Shown one piece after another: positions 38,821-52,500 of a DNA stretch of 64,000 bases. A program made the translations under genes and the position numbers. The notes under the pieces are model-generated. The model did no database searches and was not told where the DNA came from. It saw nothing but the letters and a program-made list of their open reading frames with translations. Source of the stretch: Pelecanus crispus. Lineage: Eukaryota; Chordata; Aves; Pelecaniformes; Pelecanidae. How positions within the stretch are numbered: the stretch's first letter is position 1; the number at the start of each line of letters is the position of its first letter. The stretch lies in assembly GCF_030463565.1 (NCBI RefSeq), contig NC_134643.1, positions 211,658,583 to 211,722,582 on the forward strand. The letters run 5' to 3'.

Positions 38821-38897
38821 TTTTCATTAGCAGTGACAGCAAGCTGACTAAGCACATTGATTCAAAATTGTGTGACACTGAACAAATCTTTGATATT
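38821..38897. repeat. 77-bp direct repeat, copy 2
   Basis: Identical to 37969-38045. This copy lies in the intron upstream of CEP126 exon 38110-38234 and directly abuts the 3' side of the CR1 fragment that begins at 38898. Confidence 0.97.
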
Positions 38898-39414
38898 GTC
38901 CCACCTTGAGAGGTGGGAAGGGACCTCTCAAGGCCATCTGGTCCAACCCTCCCTGGCCCTCAAGCAGGGCCACCTAGAGCCACTTGCCCAGGACCATGTC
39001 CAGACGGCTTTTGAATATCTTCAAGGATGGAGACTCCACAAAGTCTCTGGGCAACCTGTGCCAGTGCTCTGTCACCCTCACAGTAAAACAAAAGTATTTC
39101 CTGATGTTCAGAGGGAACCTCCTGTGTTTCAGTTTGTGCCCATTGCCTCTGGTCCTCTCACTGGGCACCACTGAAAAGAGCCTGGCTCCGTCCTCTTTGC
39201 ACCCTCCCTTCAGGGATTTATAGACATTGATAAGATCCCCCATGGCCTTCTCCAGGCTGAATGGTCCCAGCTCTCTCAGCCTTTCCTTATAAGAGAGATG
39301 CTCCAGTCCCTTCATCATCTTTGTGGCCCTTCATTGGACTGCCTCCAGTATGTCCATGTCTCTCTCGAACTGAGGAACCCAGAATTGAACGCAGTCCTCC
39401 ACGTGTGGCCTCAC
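38898..39414 (-). mobile_element. CR1 fragment, minus orientation, older subfamily
   Basis: About 517 bp of CR1. On the minus strand it encodes the ORF2 C-terminal tail ([20 protein letters not shown], later [20 protein letters not shown]). It differs clearly from the pair near CFAP300. It begins at CCACCTTGAGAGGTGGGAAG and lacks the usual ATTCTATGATTCT tail, which is replaced by the 77-bp repeat copy. It lies in a CEP126 intron. Confidence 0.93.
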
Positions 39415-39755
39415 ATGTGTGATTCCAATGCAAAGTCATGGTTTAAAACCTTAGTTCTACATCTTGGTATTTTGTAGTTAATCTTACTAATTTATACATC
39501 CATATACTAACTTTAATGACAGTGCTGCTGTACAGTATTTTCCCTCGGCTAGAGAGGCCTAGCCTAGACGCTGTACATCAAATTTATCTCAATTTTGTCT
39601 GGTGTAATAATACATTTTCAAAATTAAAGCATCAAGTTTCAAAATTAAAATTAAGTTCTTAATTAAACCTTAATGCATACAAACTGGAGATGCAAATCAG
39701 CATCTTCATGTGCAACTCAGGAATCTACATATCCAAGGAGATATTATATTCTCAT

Positions 39756-39797
39756 TTGTAAACGCAGTTACTTGATTTGTAAATGCAGTTACTTGAT
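39756..39797. repeat. 21-bp tandem duplication (two units)
   Basis: Two adjacent 21-bp units (TTGTAAACGCAGTTACTTGAT and its copy) differ at one base, C to T. Intronic in CEP126; probably replication slippage. Confidence 0.95.
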
Positions 39798-39962
39798 TTA
39801 TACTTAGGAAGATATATTACCTATTTATTTATATAATAAATATTTACATGTGCATCTTAATGTACAGTTCAAGATTAGACCAAGAGGTCTTTTAGTGATT
39901 TTAACAGAATTTTGTTTCTTTAGTTGTTATCACAGTGATATTTAACAAAGCAGAATTCTTAC

Positions 39963-40124
39963 CATTTGCAGAAAAAGAAAACAATTCATTGATTCTAGAA
40001 GCAGATTTGAAACTAGTCATCTGGCTGCTGCTATCAATAGTAACATGGGACACATTAGCTTTAAAAGGTTGCCATTTAGTTATATGTGAATTATTGTAAC
40101 ATGACACATGGTGCTCAATAGCAC
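39963..40124 (-). CDS. CEP126: CEP126 coding exon (in-frame cassette)
   Basis: 162 bp with a very good acceptor (CCTTTTCTTTTCAG) and donor GTAAGA. Entering and leaving in phase 1, it contributes 54 residues: AIEHHVSCYNNSHITKWQPF, then KANVSHVTIDSSSQMTSFKS and ASRINELFSFSAN followed by the split Gly codon. It is polar and Ser/Asn-rich like the rest of the protein, with no recognised domain. Because the phases are symmetric it could be skipped without changing the downstream frame. Confidence 0.88.
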
Positions 40125-42359
40125 CTGAAAAGAAAAGGAAATGTGATCATGTTATATTGAATACAAGGGAAAAATTTAAAAAGAAGCAAAGAAGAAACCC
40201 CTTATTGTATTAGTAATCACATAATGTTTTTCTGAAAAGCAAAATCCGAAGCTGCTCTATTGATATGGATCAACGTTTCATTTAATTAGTTTGCAAGACA
40301 TGCTAGATCTATGCCTAGGAAAAGACTCCTTTGAGAAATGTAAGACAAAAATATAATTAGCAATAGTATCTTTAAGGGCATGAGATACTGAGCTGTCTAC
40401 CCCTGTTTAATTATAAGCATGTGAATTAGTCCCGTATTTGTCACTGGCTAAATGTTAAACACAATTTTAAGGCATTTTACTGACTGAACACCAAAGGACT
40501 TAAAATAATTCTAATATCCAGCTACAGTATAATATGTGTCAGCCAGAAGATATACCACCTGAAGCCTGGGAGCCCAATTAAAGGAAGAGCCTCAGGGACA
40601 ACTATTTTATTTATTCATCTTGTTCTCACTTATTCTTTCTGTACATTTGGCCAAGCATTGCAGCAGATCAAATTTTCTACGGTGTCCTCACAGACCTCCC
40701 TGAACTCTGTAATAGTGCCACAGCAGATCTTTTACTCAAGAACAATGCAGTATTCAGTCTCTCATAGCAAGCACTTCAGGACAAAGACTATGGTGATCTA
40801 TGTGCATTTGCAGGCAATAGAACAAACAATAGTAAGTCATTAAGCGTTATCTAGAATATTTAAAATAAAGAAGACTTTCAAAACACAAAATCTAAGCAGA
40901 TACTGCCATCTAAGCAGATACAGCAGATACATACCAAATTTTAAAAAGAGGTTACTCAGCTCTTCCTCTACAGGAGCTGGAGCTATGTGACACTAGGCAG
41001 TAGCATTTAAAGTTGCAGTGAAGACAGTATTAGCAGCGCACACAACTTTGACCCAGTAAATTTCCCCGATTCATTGATCATTGATCTGATGTGCAAATAA
41101 GAACATCAAGAGACAAGTATCTCTGCTGGAGGCGAGGGATGGTAATGCAAGGCTTCATTCATTTCCAATGTAAAATCAAACAGTCACACACATATCTTAA
41201 GCTCATCTGTTTGACTTTGAACTGGAATGGACAAGCAGATAACATTTCTCATTTCCCACCCCTGCTTTAGGCCAAGAATATTCACCTACCTCTGCTCTTA
41301 CACAACAGAGCTGTTCTTAAAACTATGTATTACCATAGATAAAACTAGGAAATAAGCTTTTTTAAGTTATGGGAATTACTTATTTTGCTAGAAAGTATCT
41401 TTGAGCTGCATGGCTGATCCTCGGGGTGATCCCAGTATGTGAAGTGCTTTGGAGTTCTACTTGTACCTGAAGCAGGGTCTGCAGCTTCAGGAGCTCTGCC
41501 TCCAGCTGCAGCCCTCAATAGGAAGCAAACCAGCATACAATATATGGATTACAGGCACAAGGATGCCGTCAGTGCCCAAGGCACAGAATATAGCTAGGCT
41601 GCAGAGGAGAAACAAGGCAAATCAAAAAACATGAAACATATTTTGAAATGTAAAAACCAGGAGATTAAAGTTTATCCTCCCCAAATTTCTTATGCATTTT
41701 TCCTCTATCTTACAAATCAATCTCTGCATCACATTGTTCCCAAGCTTAATTTTTAATAAAATGCAGGATTGGCCCTAAAATTTCTTAAAATTCTTTATAA
41801 ATCAGACATACTTTGCTTTGCAAAGCAGAATTTGTCCAGTAGAAGCTCTTTATTTTCAAACTTAAATTTAATCTTTTTGAGCATTAATGGTATTACTGCA
41901 ACTAAAACTTCATAATTTTAGGCATTTACAGTGTCAGCATTTAAAAACATGGTAGATCTACATTTCTTTCTCAGGTGGCAGTGACTGTCAGACAACAAGC
42001 TATGACTCCCAGTTACCTTGTAAAACTTGCTCATAAACTTACTCACTTCCTCCTATATCATTATTTAGACCACCTGTCACATCTGCTCATTAGTCAGGAA
42101 TATAATCACAGGGAAAATACTTCCTTTTCATTTAATATTGTAGAGAGCTATTAAAAATGGGAATCGACGTTTGAGAGGCCTCTGGGCACCACTAGCATAG
42201 AAATGACAATGACAAATGGTGAAAACTTGTTAAAACTGGCTGTATTGTGTGAATGGATGAAAGGCTGGATGTTTTAACCGAAAACAAATTTGTGATGTAA
42301 CTGAAAAAGACTTTCTTCTGAACATCCCCCCACCCCAAACTCAGAAACATGACTCTTAC
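40125..42359. other. CEP126: CEP126 intron
   Basis: 2.2 kb between the large exon and the 162-bp exon. Short near-repeats are present (for example CTAAGCAGATAC twice near 40901-40923). No coding segment was seen. Confidence 0.65.
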
Positions 42360-44490
42360 CAGTAGCAGGGTCTTTTGGAGCTCGGGCAGTATGTGCTCCT
42401 TGCCAGGAGGTACTTGTTTTTCCAGCTGCTGGGATATGATGGAGATGTAATCCATTTTCTGCGTTAACATGTCTTCTTTCAGTGCAGGTTACTGGACAGT
42501 CTTGACAGGCACTTGTCTGAATTCTATTTACAGAACAAGTATTTATTGCCCAAGGTTTGTATTTGGCCATGCTGCAGCCAGGTGTAGGCATCGCAGTGGC
42601 CAAGTCTGAACGACAAGTAATACTCTCACTGTTTTCTGTACCATTTCTATTTAAAACCTGATCTGCTAGCAAAACATACCTTTCATTTAAATCATTCCTG
42701 CTTGTAGTGGTAGCTTGAAGAATTGAAGGCAGCAGTGGCTGACACCCAGGGTTGGCTGCGTTGTTGCCACTTCTGTTTCCCGGCAGAGGTGCGGATGGTG
42801 GGTGAGGTGCTAGCAATTTCCCTGGAGCTTTTAGAGTTTTGTTGGCTTCAGTGGCCGACTGCAGTCGGATTATACTGCCTGTTCTCTTCTTGGGCATAAA
42901 ACTTGGCTGGGCTTTTACAGTTCTTGGTCTTCTAGTTATTTTTGCCTTGGTTTTGAGTTGATTAACTTCATTAATTTTAGAATTATTACTACCTACTGGG
43001 GGTTTACTTTCTTTATCTTTTGAGACCATCCAAGCTTTTTTAGCAGAAAAGGATCCAGTAGACGTAAACATATTCAGAGACATGCATTCTTTGTTTGATT
43101 CTTCAGTATTAACATTTGGTTTTGATATATGAGAGTTTTCCTGATGATTTTTTAAGAACATGGGGTTTGAAGGTTGAGCAACAATACTTAAATTAGTCTT
43201 AGGAGCATTATTTGTAGTTTGAACGTATTGCAGCTGTTCAGAAGATATTTCACTGGTGGTTTTTTCATAGCATTTTTCATTATTTTCTATTATTATCTGG
43301 TTAATTTGATCACACCATCTTAGGTTTCTATTGCATTTTTCATTTTCTGTGCATTTCTTTCTTATTTTTGCCAGTTCTAAACTGTCTCTGATAGAAGACA
43401 CAGGTTGAGTTCCAAAATTGATCCCGTGGTTCATAACCACAGCTTTGAAATGACCAGGTTCATATTTATATTCCTTCTTTAAGATACTTGTGAATAATCT
43501 TGCTCTTTTTCTTTCAAGAATATTGTTTTTCAGAGTTTTGTGCTGTGCAGGAGTGCTAGAATTTAACTCCGTATCAGACACCAGTGACACAGTTTCTACA
43601 GTATTTACCTTTTTTTCCTCCTTGTTATTCTGTTGCTTAACATCGCACAGAACTGGGGCATTTGGTATGTCCTGAAATAAAGATGATCCTGGATTAATGT
43701 CATCAATACATTTAGTATTTTCTCCTTTTGTTTCAGTCATTTTTCCTGAGGTATTTTTTAAAAACCCTGTAGTGATGTTTTTGTGCTTTGGTAATGTATC
43801 AGCTGTGCTGGGAATGCCAGTGGAACATCCCTGGTTAGGAAATAAGATTATAGATGTTGCAATAGGTTGACTGGAGGTTTGCACAGATATAGTTCTTTTT
43901 TGTGGGGTAATTTTAAAACTCTGATCTTGCATCAGATCCTGAACTTTTTCTCCCGGAATAGAGTCAGGGCTGGCCCAGGCTTTGCTAGGACTGAAAACAG
44001 GATGACCAGTGGCTAACATGCTAGCTGTTCCAGAAGGTGGCTTGCTTCTTTCTTCTTTTATATTTTGCAGAAAACTAAATGCATTGTTTAGAGATTTCTT
44101 ACCAGAGGTAGAGAACTCTACAGGGTTTTTTTCAGATCTGTGAGAAACAGATGATTCCTCTTTTGAATTGTTTACGTGTTCAGCAGGAGATAGAACATTT
44201 TGTTTAGCTAAAAGATCATGAATAGGTAAGTTATGGTTGTTTTGAGAATCTACATTTCTCAGACAATTATTTAGATGCATATTTTTAGAAGAAGTACTTT
44301 GAGCTGTATAAAGCAAACCATTATTCCTAGTCTGTGATTTTTCTGGATTGTACAGGGCACAGTCACACTGTGTAGTCAAAGATGATTCACTTGGTGTTGT
44401 GTAATTTCCATTTTGTTCTCCAGCCTCAAGGCTGTCAAGGCTTGACAAGCTTTCTGAATCATCTGTTGTCTTGACTTCTTGATGAAAATT
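42360..44490 (-). CDS. CEP126: CEP126 large central exon
   Basis: A single 2131-bp exon holding about two thirds of the recovered protein (710 codons plus one base). It starts after acceptor CCTGTATTTCAG with NFHQEVKTTDDSESLSSLDS and LEAGE, which matches the conserved SETLSSIDSLEAGE block of human CEP126. It ends at ACT G before donor GTAAGA. The open frame runs on past the donor to a stop at 42274, but those 28 codons are intronic. The product is Ser/Thr/Asn/Lys-rich and mostly disordered, with short conserved islands such as ILERKRARLFTSILKKEYKY, IRDSLELAKIRKK and PKKRTGSIIRLQSATEANKT. A giant central exon is usual for this gene. Confidence 0.96.
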
Positions 44491-47461
44491 CTGAAATACA
44501 GGCATAAAACCAGACTGTTACATTTATCAGAAATGGTTTTTTTTGCTGATACAAATTTTTCATTAATGAGAGCTCAGGCTGAAATACAATCAGTATTGAC
44601 CCTAGTGTTTTTACAACTTGGGGGTCATAGCACCACGATTGTTTCTGTCAAGTCAAAATTTACCTGTGTTCAATTAAAAAAGAAAATTACGTGGTTTGGG
44701 TATGAAATTCAGAGGAAAGAGCTGCATAGTTCAACAGATTTAATCCTAAGTTTTATATCAATTCTACAATATCAAAAAAGGAACAAGATTTGTCTAAACA
44801 ATACTAGCGTTTCTGGATTGCCCTATGGCACAGGATGGTTTTTGTATTCTTAACATGCAAGGGAATTTACAAAATGAAAGAAAATCCATAAAAATGCAGA
44901 TCTGATAGTGGATCTGCCCCAAACTGGAATTTTTCCATACTAGACTAATATGTTTGTTTTCATACAAAGTGCCTCAAATGATAAGGATTTAAACCTTGTC
45001 ATGGCAAACACAGAAAACATCTCTCGGCTACCATAATCACAGTAATTAACAACCCCCTTCCCCCTAGTGAACTCCCCCTTCTCATCTTTCAAAAGAAGAA
45101 AATATCATCTGATCTATGAGGACAGATCAGATCTAAGGGCGTACGGAGGCCTCATCCACTCCCTCAACTTCTTTGTCAAACACTGATGTAGTGATGAATA
45201 AGAGCAACAGGCATCATACAAATTGCCGGTGAGATGACTTCATGTATGTACTATGTAGGCATTTTCTTTACTAATACGTCTCCATTCAAACACCAAGATG
45301 CCTGACATCATTTAAAATAAACACTTTTTTTTTTAAGTTCAAGATTTGAAAGTACACAAAAACATCAAGGAAAACATGCACATCAACTGTTTTCACATTC
45401 CCATACACTCCCTCTCTCTCTGCTACTTCCACACAACTGAGCAGCCAAGTGATTTTATACCAGATGCTGGAAAAAATCATGGTGAAAAACCAAGAGAAGC
45501 TGCATTAGATATGCAATCTTACGCAATGAAGATTTTTTTTTTTTATTAGTAACTTTAAATGGAAAATGTTTCAAGTAGCAAAATCTGTTAACCTAGGTAA
45601 GTGATTATATATCCCCTGACAATTACAATAGAATTAACATTTTGAAAACTTACTAAAGAATGCATAAAATGAATTATTGAATAAGAACATATTTTTGTAG
45701 TAAAACTTTGTTTATTCTAATAAAATTGTTACACCATAATACTGCATAGTTTATAGCTATACAAATATTTTAAATTGCAGAATAAAAAGCTTAGTGAGTC
45801 CTGAAAGGCTTTTTATGATTGAATTAAATCTTATCATGCACTAAATGTCCAGAGGTTGGTGCAGTCTTCCATTATAGTTATGATCTGAGATAAAGAAACT
45901 AAATAGAAGAACAAAGAACCAAGTGTAAGGAAAGATCCCTTTGGGGAACATTTTCAAACTAAACCTATACAAACTGGTGTCTTTCTAATAGAAAAGAATA
46001 AATAATGCTTTGTTAGTTATTTATTAACCTTTATGTTTGGCTAAATTATATTGTTAACCTCTGCTTGAACTTCACCAAACAAAGAAAAGGCATATGTTCA
46101 GAGTTTTCTGTACCAGGCCAAATTTAAGAAATAACTTCAAAATTTTCAGATGGGAAAAAAACAGTAAAAAGAAATTATAGGTGTCAGGCTTAATTTTTGT
46201 CTAACCTGGAAACTGCACCTGCATAGCTAAACATGCGTTTTTAAAATGACTAAGTTAAATAGAAAAGAAATTTTATAAGGATTGATTTAAAAAAAAACCT
46301 GTTCCGATAGCAGGTTAACTTAAACTGGTAAATCTGGAGGGTGGAAGAAAAGTTGCAACTTTTAAAAATTAAGATAAAAAAAATTCTACCCAGTTGTGCT
46401 CCAGAGGTTGAAAATAGACTTGATTCTCATGGGAACACAAAATCTGGCATTGAGGCAACGTCCAGAAATAAGTTAGGAACTAAAGAATTAAGAAGGATTA
46501 CTCATTTAAACACATACTCACTTTTACTTAGTTCATGCAAATGTAGTTAATTTACATTTATTTTGTTGCATCATACAATTTAATCATTTCACACATTGAA
46601 GATGCTTATCATTCTCATTAAAGTATTTACATATTTTATTTCCCTTTCTAGCCTACTCTGTAATGAAAGTGAATGTCACATATTCTTGTAAAAATGCATA
46701 ACTAGAACCTCTTATGCAGACCTCAAAAAGCATTCAACTATTATTCATTCTTTTTTAGTGGTCAATAGCTACTGGGAAATAAACGTGGAAATCCCAATGA
46801 TTTAATTTGATTTAATCTGTGAGAATGCTATAGGATGGTAAGGAAACAAAAGTGTTCCTAGAGTGTATTATCTTTTTATTTTTTGGATTTGCAAATTGTT
46901 TCTGTTATATAAGTACAATTTATTGTATTGACCGTTGCCTCCATTATCTTATGTCCTCACGCATGAAATCTAAACCCAGCCTGTCCACATACTTGGTACT
47001 CTGGAAAAGGGAACACTTATGAGGAGTTAAAGAGGTCACTCAGATGTCTTAAGGCTTAGAACAGCTGTGTCAAGCAATTTCATTTCAGTAAAGCACTAAA
47101 ACAAAGAGAAAATGTGAGCCTAAGAAATCTTTCATGAGGCCAATGAAAGAACAACATTGAAACAAGTAAAATTTTAAGAGAACCTGACAAGTGAATTTTC
47201 TGCCGAAGGACTCAGTCAGAACACTATTACGCTAAAGAGCTGCTGTATGTATATTTGACATTTTCTGCAGAAGAAGTGCTGACTGTACACAATTCCAAGA
47301 GGTGAATGGCAACACTATTCTGAAGATCAATACTGGAAAAATGCTACCTACTCTGAAATCTCAGGCCCCTCACCTCTCACACTACTTTCTATTTTTGATA
47401 ATTTTGACTGGTTTACTTACAGGAGTTCTTTGTGTGCTAGATGTGTGTATATATAATGTTA

Positions 47462-47484
47462 TACTTCACAATCATTGTGAAGTA
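47462..47484. repeat. Perfect short palindrome
   Basis: TACTTCACAAT, one C, then ATTGTGAAGTA: 11-bp arms with a one-base centre. It lies in the large CEP126 intron, with no gene context. Confidence 0.95.
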
Positions 47485-49402
47485 AAAGACAATGGTCATA
47501 CAGACACAAAGCTACCTCTTAAAGCCAGTGACGTACCTAAACACCTTTACTGATTTTGAGTTTATCAGCTATGGAATGGGAATGGGAAAGTCCATTAGAA
47601 AATTAATAATCTCTTTTCTATGTGAGTTTGGAAAACATGAAGTACATGGCACTACACAATCCTGATTTCACAGATGATTTGGGTAGACCCAAGAAAGCAA
47701 ATGTCACTGAGGCAGGATTTTGGTGCTTATATTACACAAGAGATCCAGAATACTCTGCCAAACCCACCAAAGAAGCTATGGAGGTGTAGGATGACCAGAG
47801 AAAAGTTTCCTACCAACACCCCTATCTTTCCTAGGCTAACTCCTAGGTGCCTAGGAAACTAGCTATCTATGAACCTGAGTATGTAAAAGGACCCGATTTG
47901 CTTGTTTTGAAAATTATTACAGGATGCTAGAAACACAGGTTCAAACTCCTTGGGATAAAAAGAACTAAAGTTTCCAATTTCTTAGGCACTCAAGTACTTC
48001 AGTAAGCTGTAAGGAAGGATTTTTAAAAATAAGTGATCTGAACACTGAGTGTCAGCGTTGCACTCTGACTTCCAGTTTTAATGAAGTCCTAAAGTAAATG
48101 TACGTAACTGCATAGGAAACAGGTTTTCAGCTAAGCAGTTTTTTCTGTTGCTTTCTATTAATTAATTTAGCATGTCAGTATTCAGAGTGCTGGTTCTCAG
48201 GATCCTTACTCCAGGTGCCTAACTCTCTCACATACTAACATAGTCATTCAACTCCAGAAGTGGAATTCATAATGCTAGTTTTTAAATACTATTGAAATCA
48301 TTAAGTGATTAAATGTTGAGGCGCTGAGCACCACAATGCATTAGTCCCTTTTTTGTTTCTAACCTATTAATAAATTTGCTTTGAACAGGCACCATCCCCC
48401 CTGCACATTTAAGAGATGGGGTCAGGCAAAAATAACATGGGACTGCGCAACTGAAAACCATCATAAGGCAAACAGATACGGAGAAAACATAGGCATGCAT
48501 ATGCAATATTAATTCTAGAAGTTTTTAACTCAATTGGTTATCTAATAATCATTTTAATGTTATGTCATAATTTAATAAGCAAATTAATAGTTATTTATAA
48601 TCTATGTTATATTCAATGTCATTTTGGTTATCCCAAAAAAGGAGAAAGGAGATCAGTTAAAACTTATCCATTTTCACTTTTTTGGAATTTGCAGGTTGTA
48701 GGAGAAACAATGTTTTAAAAAATATTTTGTAGATGCAGCTATTTCTAGACAATACTTTAGAGACAGAAATGAAGGGGAAATAATTCTCAGGGATTTTTTT
48801 CCAGTTGAAAGCAAAGAAATAATCCTCCCTCTCACTGATGGTTAAGGTCTGAATGATGAGACTCAAAATCCTGAAATTATTCTTTTCAGAAAAGCTTTCC
48901 AACAAAGTCTGATTTATGGGGAAAGAAGGAAAGAATAACTGATGGAGGAAAGTATTTCTTTGTCTTCTAGAAAACTCAGAATCTGTCTTCCTGGTTTATT
49001 CTTATTCAGATTTTGGTGTAAAATACACGAATAAGGAAAAGCATTAGGGTTGACAGATTTGAATGAACTGGAGCTGTAGCATCAGAAAAAGATTATTAAC
49101 ACTATTTGACCAGTACACACTTCCTGAAAGACCCACAACTACACAGTGTGTGAGTATAAAATAAAATAATCCCTAGTTCAGCTGAGGAACTATCCTACCA
49201 GGTCTCTCTGACTTGCTAAAAAATTAGTGTACATTTTTGCTGTCTAAAGAGCATTACCTTTTCTTTTAGCAATGTAAATACATTGCAAAGATGGACAGTT
49301 TTTAACATGCTTCCACTCTATCCTGTGAACTGCACAGCGGCAACCAAGGCAGAAGGTGGATTTACATCAGGAAATCCTAAAGGTCAGATACAGAAATACT
49401 TT

Positions 49403-49520
49403 TAGAATCATAGACTATCCTGAGTTGGAAGGGACCCATGAGGATCATCAAGTCCAAATCCTGATTTCACACAGGGCAACCTAAAAGTTAAACCATCTAT
49501 CTAAGAGCATTTTTGAATAA
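49403..49520 (-). mobile_element. Short CR1 3'-end remnant
   Basis: About 118 bp starting AGAATCATAGACTATCCTGA and continuing GTTGGAAGGGACCC. This is a reverse-oriented CR1 terminus of a different subfamily from those near CFAP300. It decays rightward, so the boundary is approximate. Confidence 0.85.
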
Positions 49521-52500
49521 TACATAGTTATACCTCTCTAGAAATAAGTTTATCTAATGAGACAATTTCATGTAATTGCCAACATTCACTGCGTGCTTCA
49601 TTAATATAATCACTTGTCTTGAAAAAAATATTTTGTGACTGTTACCTGTTTTACAAATTCCATTTTTTCAATCAGATATTTTTCAAGACATAGATTCCTC
49701 TTAGGAACATTACAGTGTACAAGATTTCAGCATCTACCTTCCTCTAAACAGCCTACTGAATTTAAAGGCTAGTATTTATTCTTTTTTCTTGCCGCTATTT
49801 GAAACAGCGTAATTCTTCAAATTGTTTGTCACAGGACCTTTCAGTCTCCTGGGTCCCAGTTATTCTCTGCTTATTCCTGTCCTCTGAATTCTGGATGTCT
49901 GGTTTAATACTTCTTTTCCCAGTTGGTGAGCCATACTTCCTTATGGAGCTATGGCAGTATCAGGCATAAACTGCACAGCAAAACTGAAGCTGCTAAATCC
50001 CACCAAAGTGCTGCTAGGGATTTATAATAATTAATACAGTACAAAATGGAAAAAAGTGCCTAAGTTTCTGTGTACCCAGGCCACCATGAGCCTGCTAGGA
50101 CAGAAGCAGAATACTGGAAGAAAAAAGTACTTAAATTCTATTTTGCTTTCCACTTCACAAAAAGAGGTTTATCTCTTTAAGAAACAAAACACAGCTCTGC
50201 CATCTTCAAAGGGGTAGAATTACTCTGGACAGTGATACTTTAATCTTGATGAGAAAACAATAGATTTCCCAACATCTCCTTGAGACATATACTATCTGTG
50301 ACAATACCGAGTTATCATAATACAATATAGCATCCTGACAGAGCAGTATGCACAAACTTTTGTATCTTCCACTCCCTTCCTGCAAGCAAACATTTTATTA
50401 TTACCATAACTGCAGTAAACTAAAGATCAGATACTGTTATTTCTTCCTCTGTTCCTCTCCTTTAACTACATTTATGAACAATTTATTCTGTTCCAATAAA
50501 ACAAATCACTTAAAAATAGCTATGAAGTATGGTAAAAATAATTTAGTGCATAGCTATATATAACTATTTCATAGATACATATATATATGGATATATGTGT
50601 ATGAATGTAAACCCAAAAATGGAGTCATGTTAACGTTTATGGCCATTCTTTTGAAAAAGCATATGCTTGTAAAGGAGCAACAGGTATATATTAGATGACA
50701 GTTCTCAATTTCCCTGTGTCTGTGGTTTGTGAGCTATGCTGTTTGTATAACAATCTGAACTTATCCACGAGCAGTCTTACTAATGTATTAATCTACCTGT
50801 GAAACAAACTATTTTGTACTGAAAGTGCTGTTTCAGCTTCAATCCTACATTATCACCTGTTCAAGCAGGGCTTTGAATTGAGGCAAGACACTCTTCAAAT
50901 GACTGAACATCCACATTGCCAGATATGAAGATTGTAATGACATTTTATACAACACAGGCTTGGAATAAACCACTACTTTATGTAAAAAAAACCTACTCTT
51001 GAGGAATACACAATCAAAACAAGTTCAAGTATTTTGGTAGAATAATTTAGTCTTGAGATACATTTCAATTTGCCTTTATAGCAAATGTGAATTTTGGATT
51101 AGTGAAATAACGGGAAGATAGTTGTATGTTGCAATATTGGTTATAAAGCTAATAAAAACTGACACCCCCTGATCTTGCCAAAAGGAAAATGAGTAGGGAA
51201 ATCACTCAAGTTTGTCATATAATTTAAGTGATCGACATAAAAGATGTTAACATTCACAGTTATAAGTAAAAAATGGCCAACATTTCTAGATTTAAGGTGA
51301 CCACAGAAACCTATTTTAAGTCTTTGAATGGTCTCTTCAAAATCAAATGTGACTTCAGTTCCAGTGCCATTTTATCCTAACCCTCCCCTTAAGAGTCTGT
51401 TTTCGCACTAAATAGCCCTGAACATTCTACAAGTTCTTGACACTGGGGAGAGACTGTACACAGGCACTCCTTTTTTCCATGCTGGTCTTGTCTATGCCTC
51501 TGAAGAGTTAGACTGATACAATACACCTTGCAGAAGGAACCCTAGTTTAACTCATTCCAGTCATACTACAAATGCACTTGAAAATTAAGTTTTTCCACCA
51601 GTTACCTGAAACACCTCCATTTCATAGACACAGTCCAACCTCAGAAGCCTAGTAACACAAACAGCTAATAGTCATACAGGTCAGCTCATTCATGAAAGTA
51701 AAGCTATGTCCATATCTATGCGTTTGCAGCATCTGCTGCTTTCATTCAGTGGAACATCACTTAGAAAATAGTCTTCATTATTTCTCAGAGACTTAGTTCT
51801 ATATGTAACATATAAACACACACACAGTATAATAGGCTAAAAATTTTATTCTATTCAAGATAATATAACTCTTTGATCTCATGGTTTGGGTTGCAATTTC
51901 TGAGAAATGATATCTGTGTTCCAGTCAGTGTCTCAATAAATATTGAAGCATTTTTTGCCAAGGGGAACAGTATCCATAGAAAGACTGATACTGAGTACTT
52001 CAATGACTGCACAATATGCTTGGAAAAAAAGGAGAGCCAAGGTAAAATTCCTGCTTCAAATCAGTCAGAAAGGGATTTAAATTTGGATTTCACAGATACT
52101 ACTGGAATAACCTAATTATGGTCATATAAAGGAGGGAAGAGGAAAATACAACCTCCATGTTGTAATCTATGCCTATTTTGTCTGTGAATTAGCTCTTGCT
52201 TCCAAGTGTTTTGTTTAAAAAGTGAAACAATAGCGATAAAATGTTATGTCAATCAAACAGTTTAATTCAAGCATAATGTATTTTTCTGGAAGAGCATAAA
52301 AATATTGTACGGATCAAAACAATTTTGTATGGCCACAAAATGAAAGAGGTGTTGAAAAGAAAAAGACAAAAGATATATGAATAATACTATTCCATGTTAC
52401 AGTTGAGCCCTTTTAATGGAAATTTTCTAAATTATTCAGTTCAAGGCAGGTGCCAGAAATGGAAAATTTCAACATAAACAGTTAGCATTTGGAAAAATGA

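Noticed and set aside
42274..42359. Last 28 codons of the 743-codon open frame over the large CEP126 exon
   Set aside because: A GTAAGA donor at 42359 in the correct phase, and the matching next exon at 40124, show that these codons are intronic read-through.
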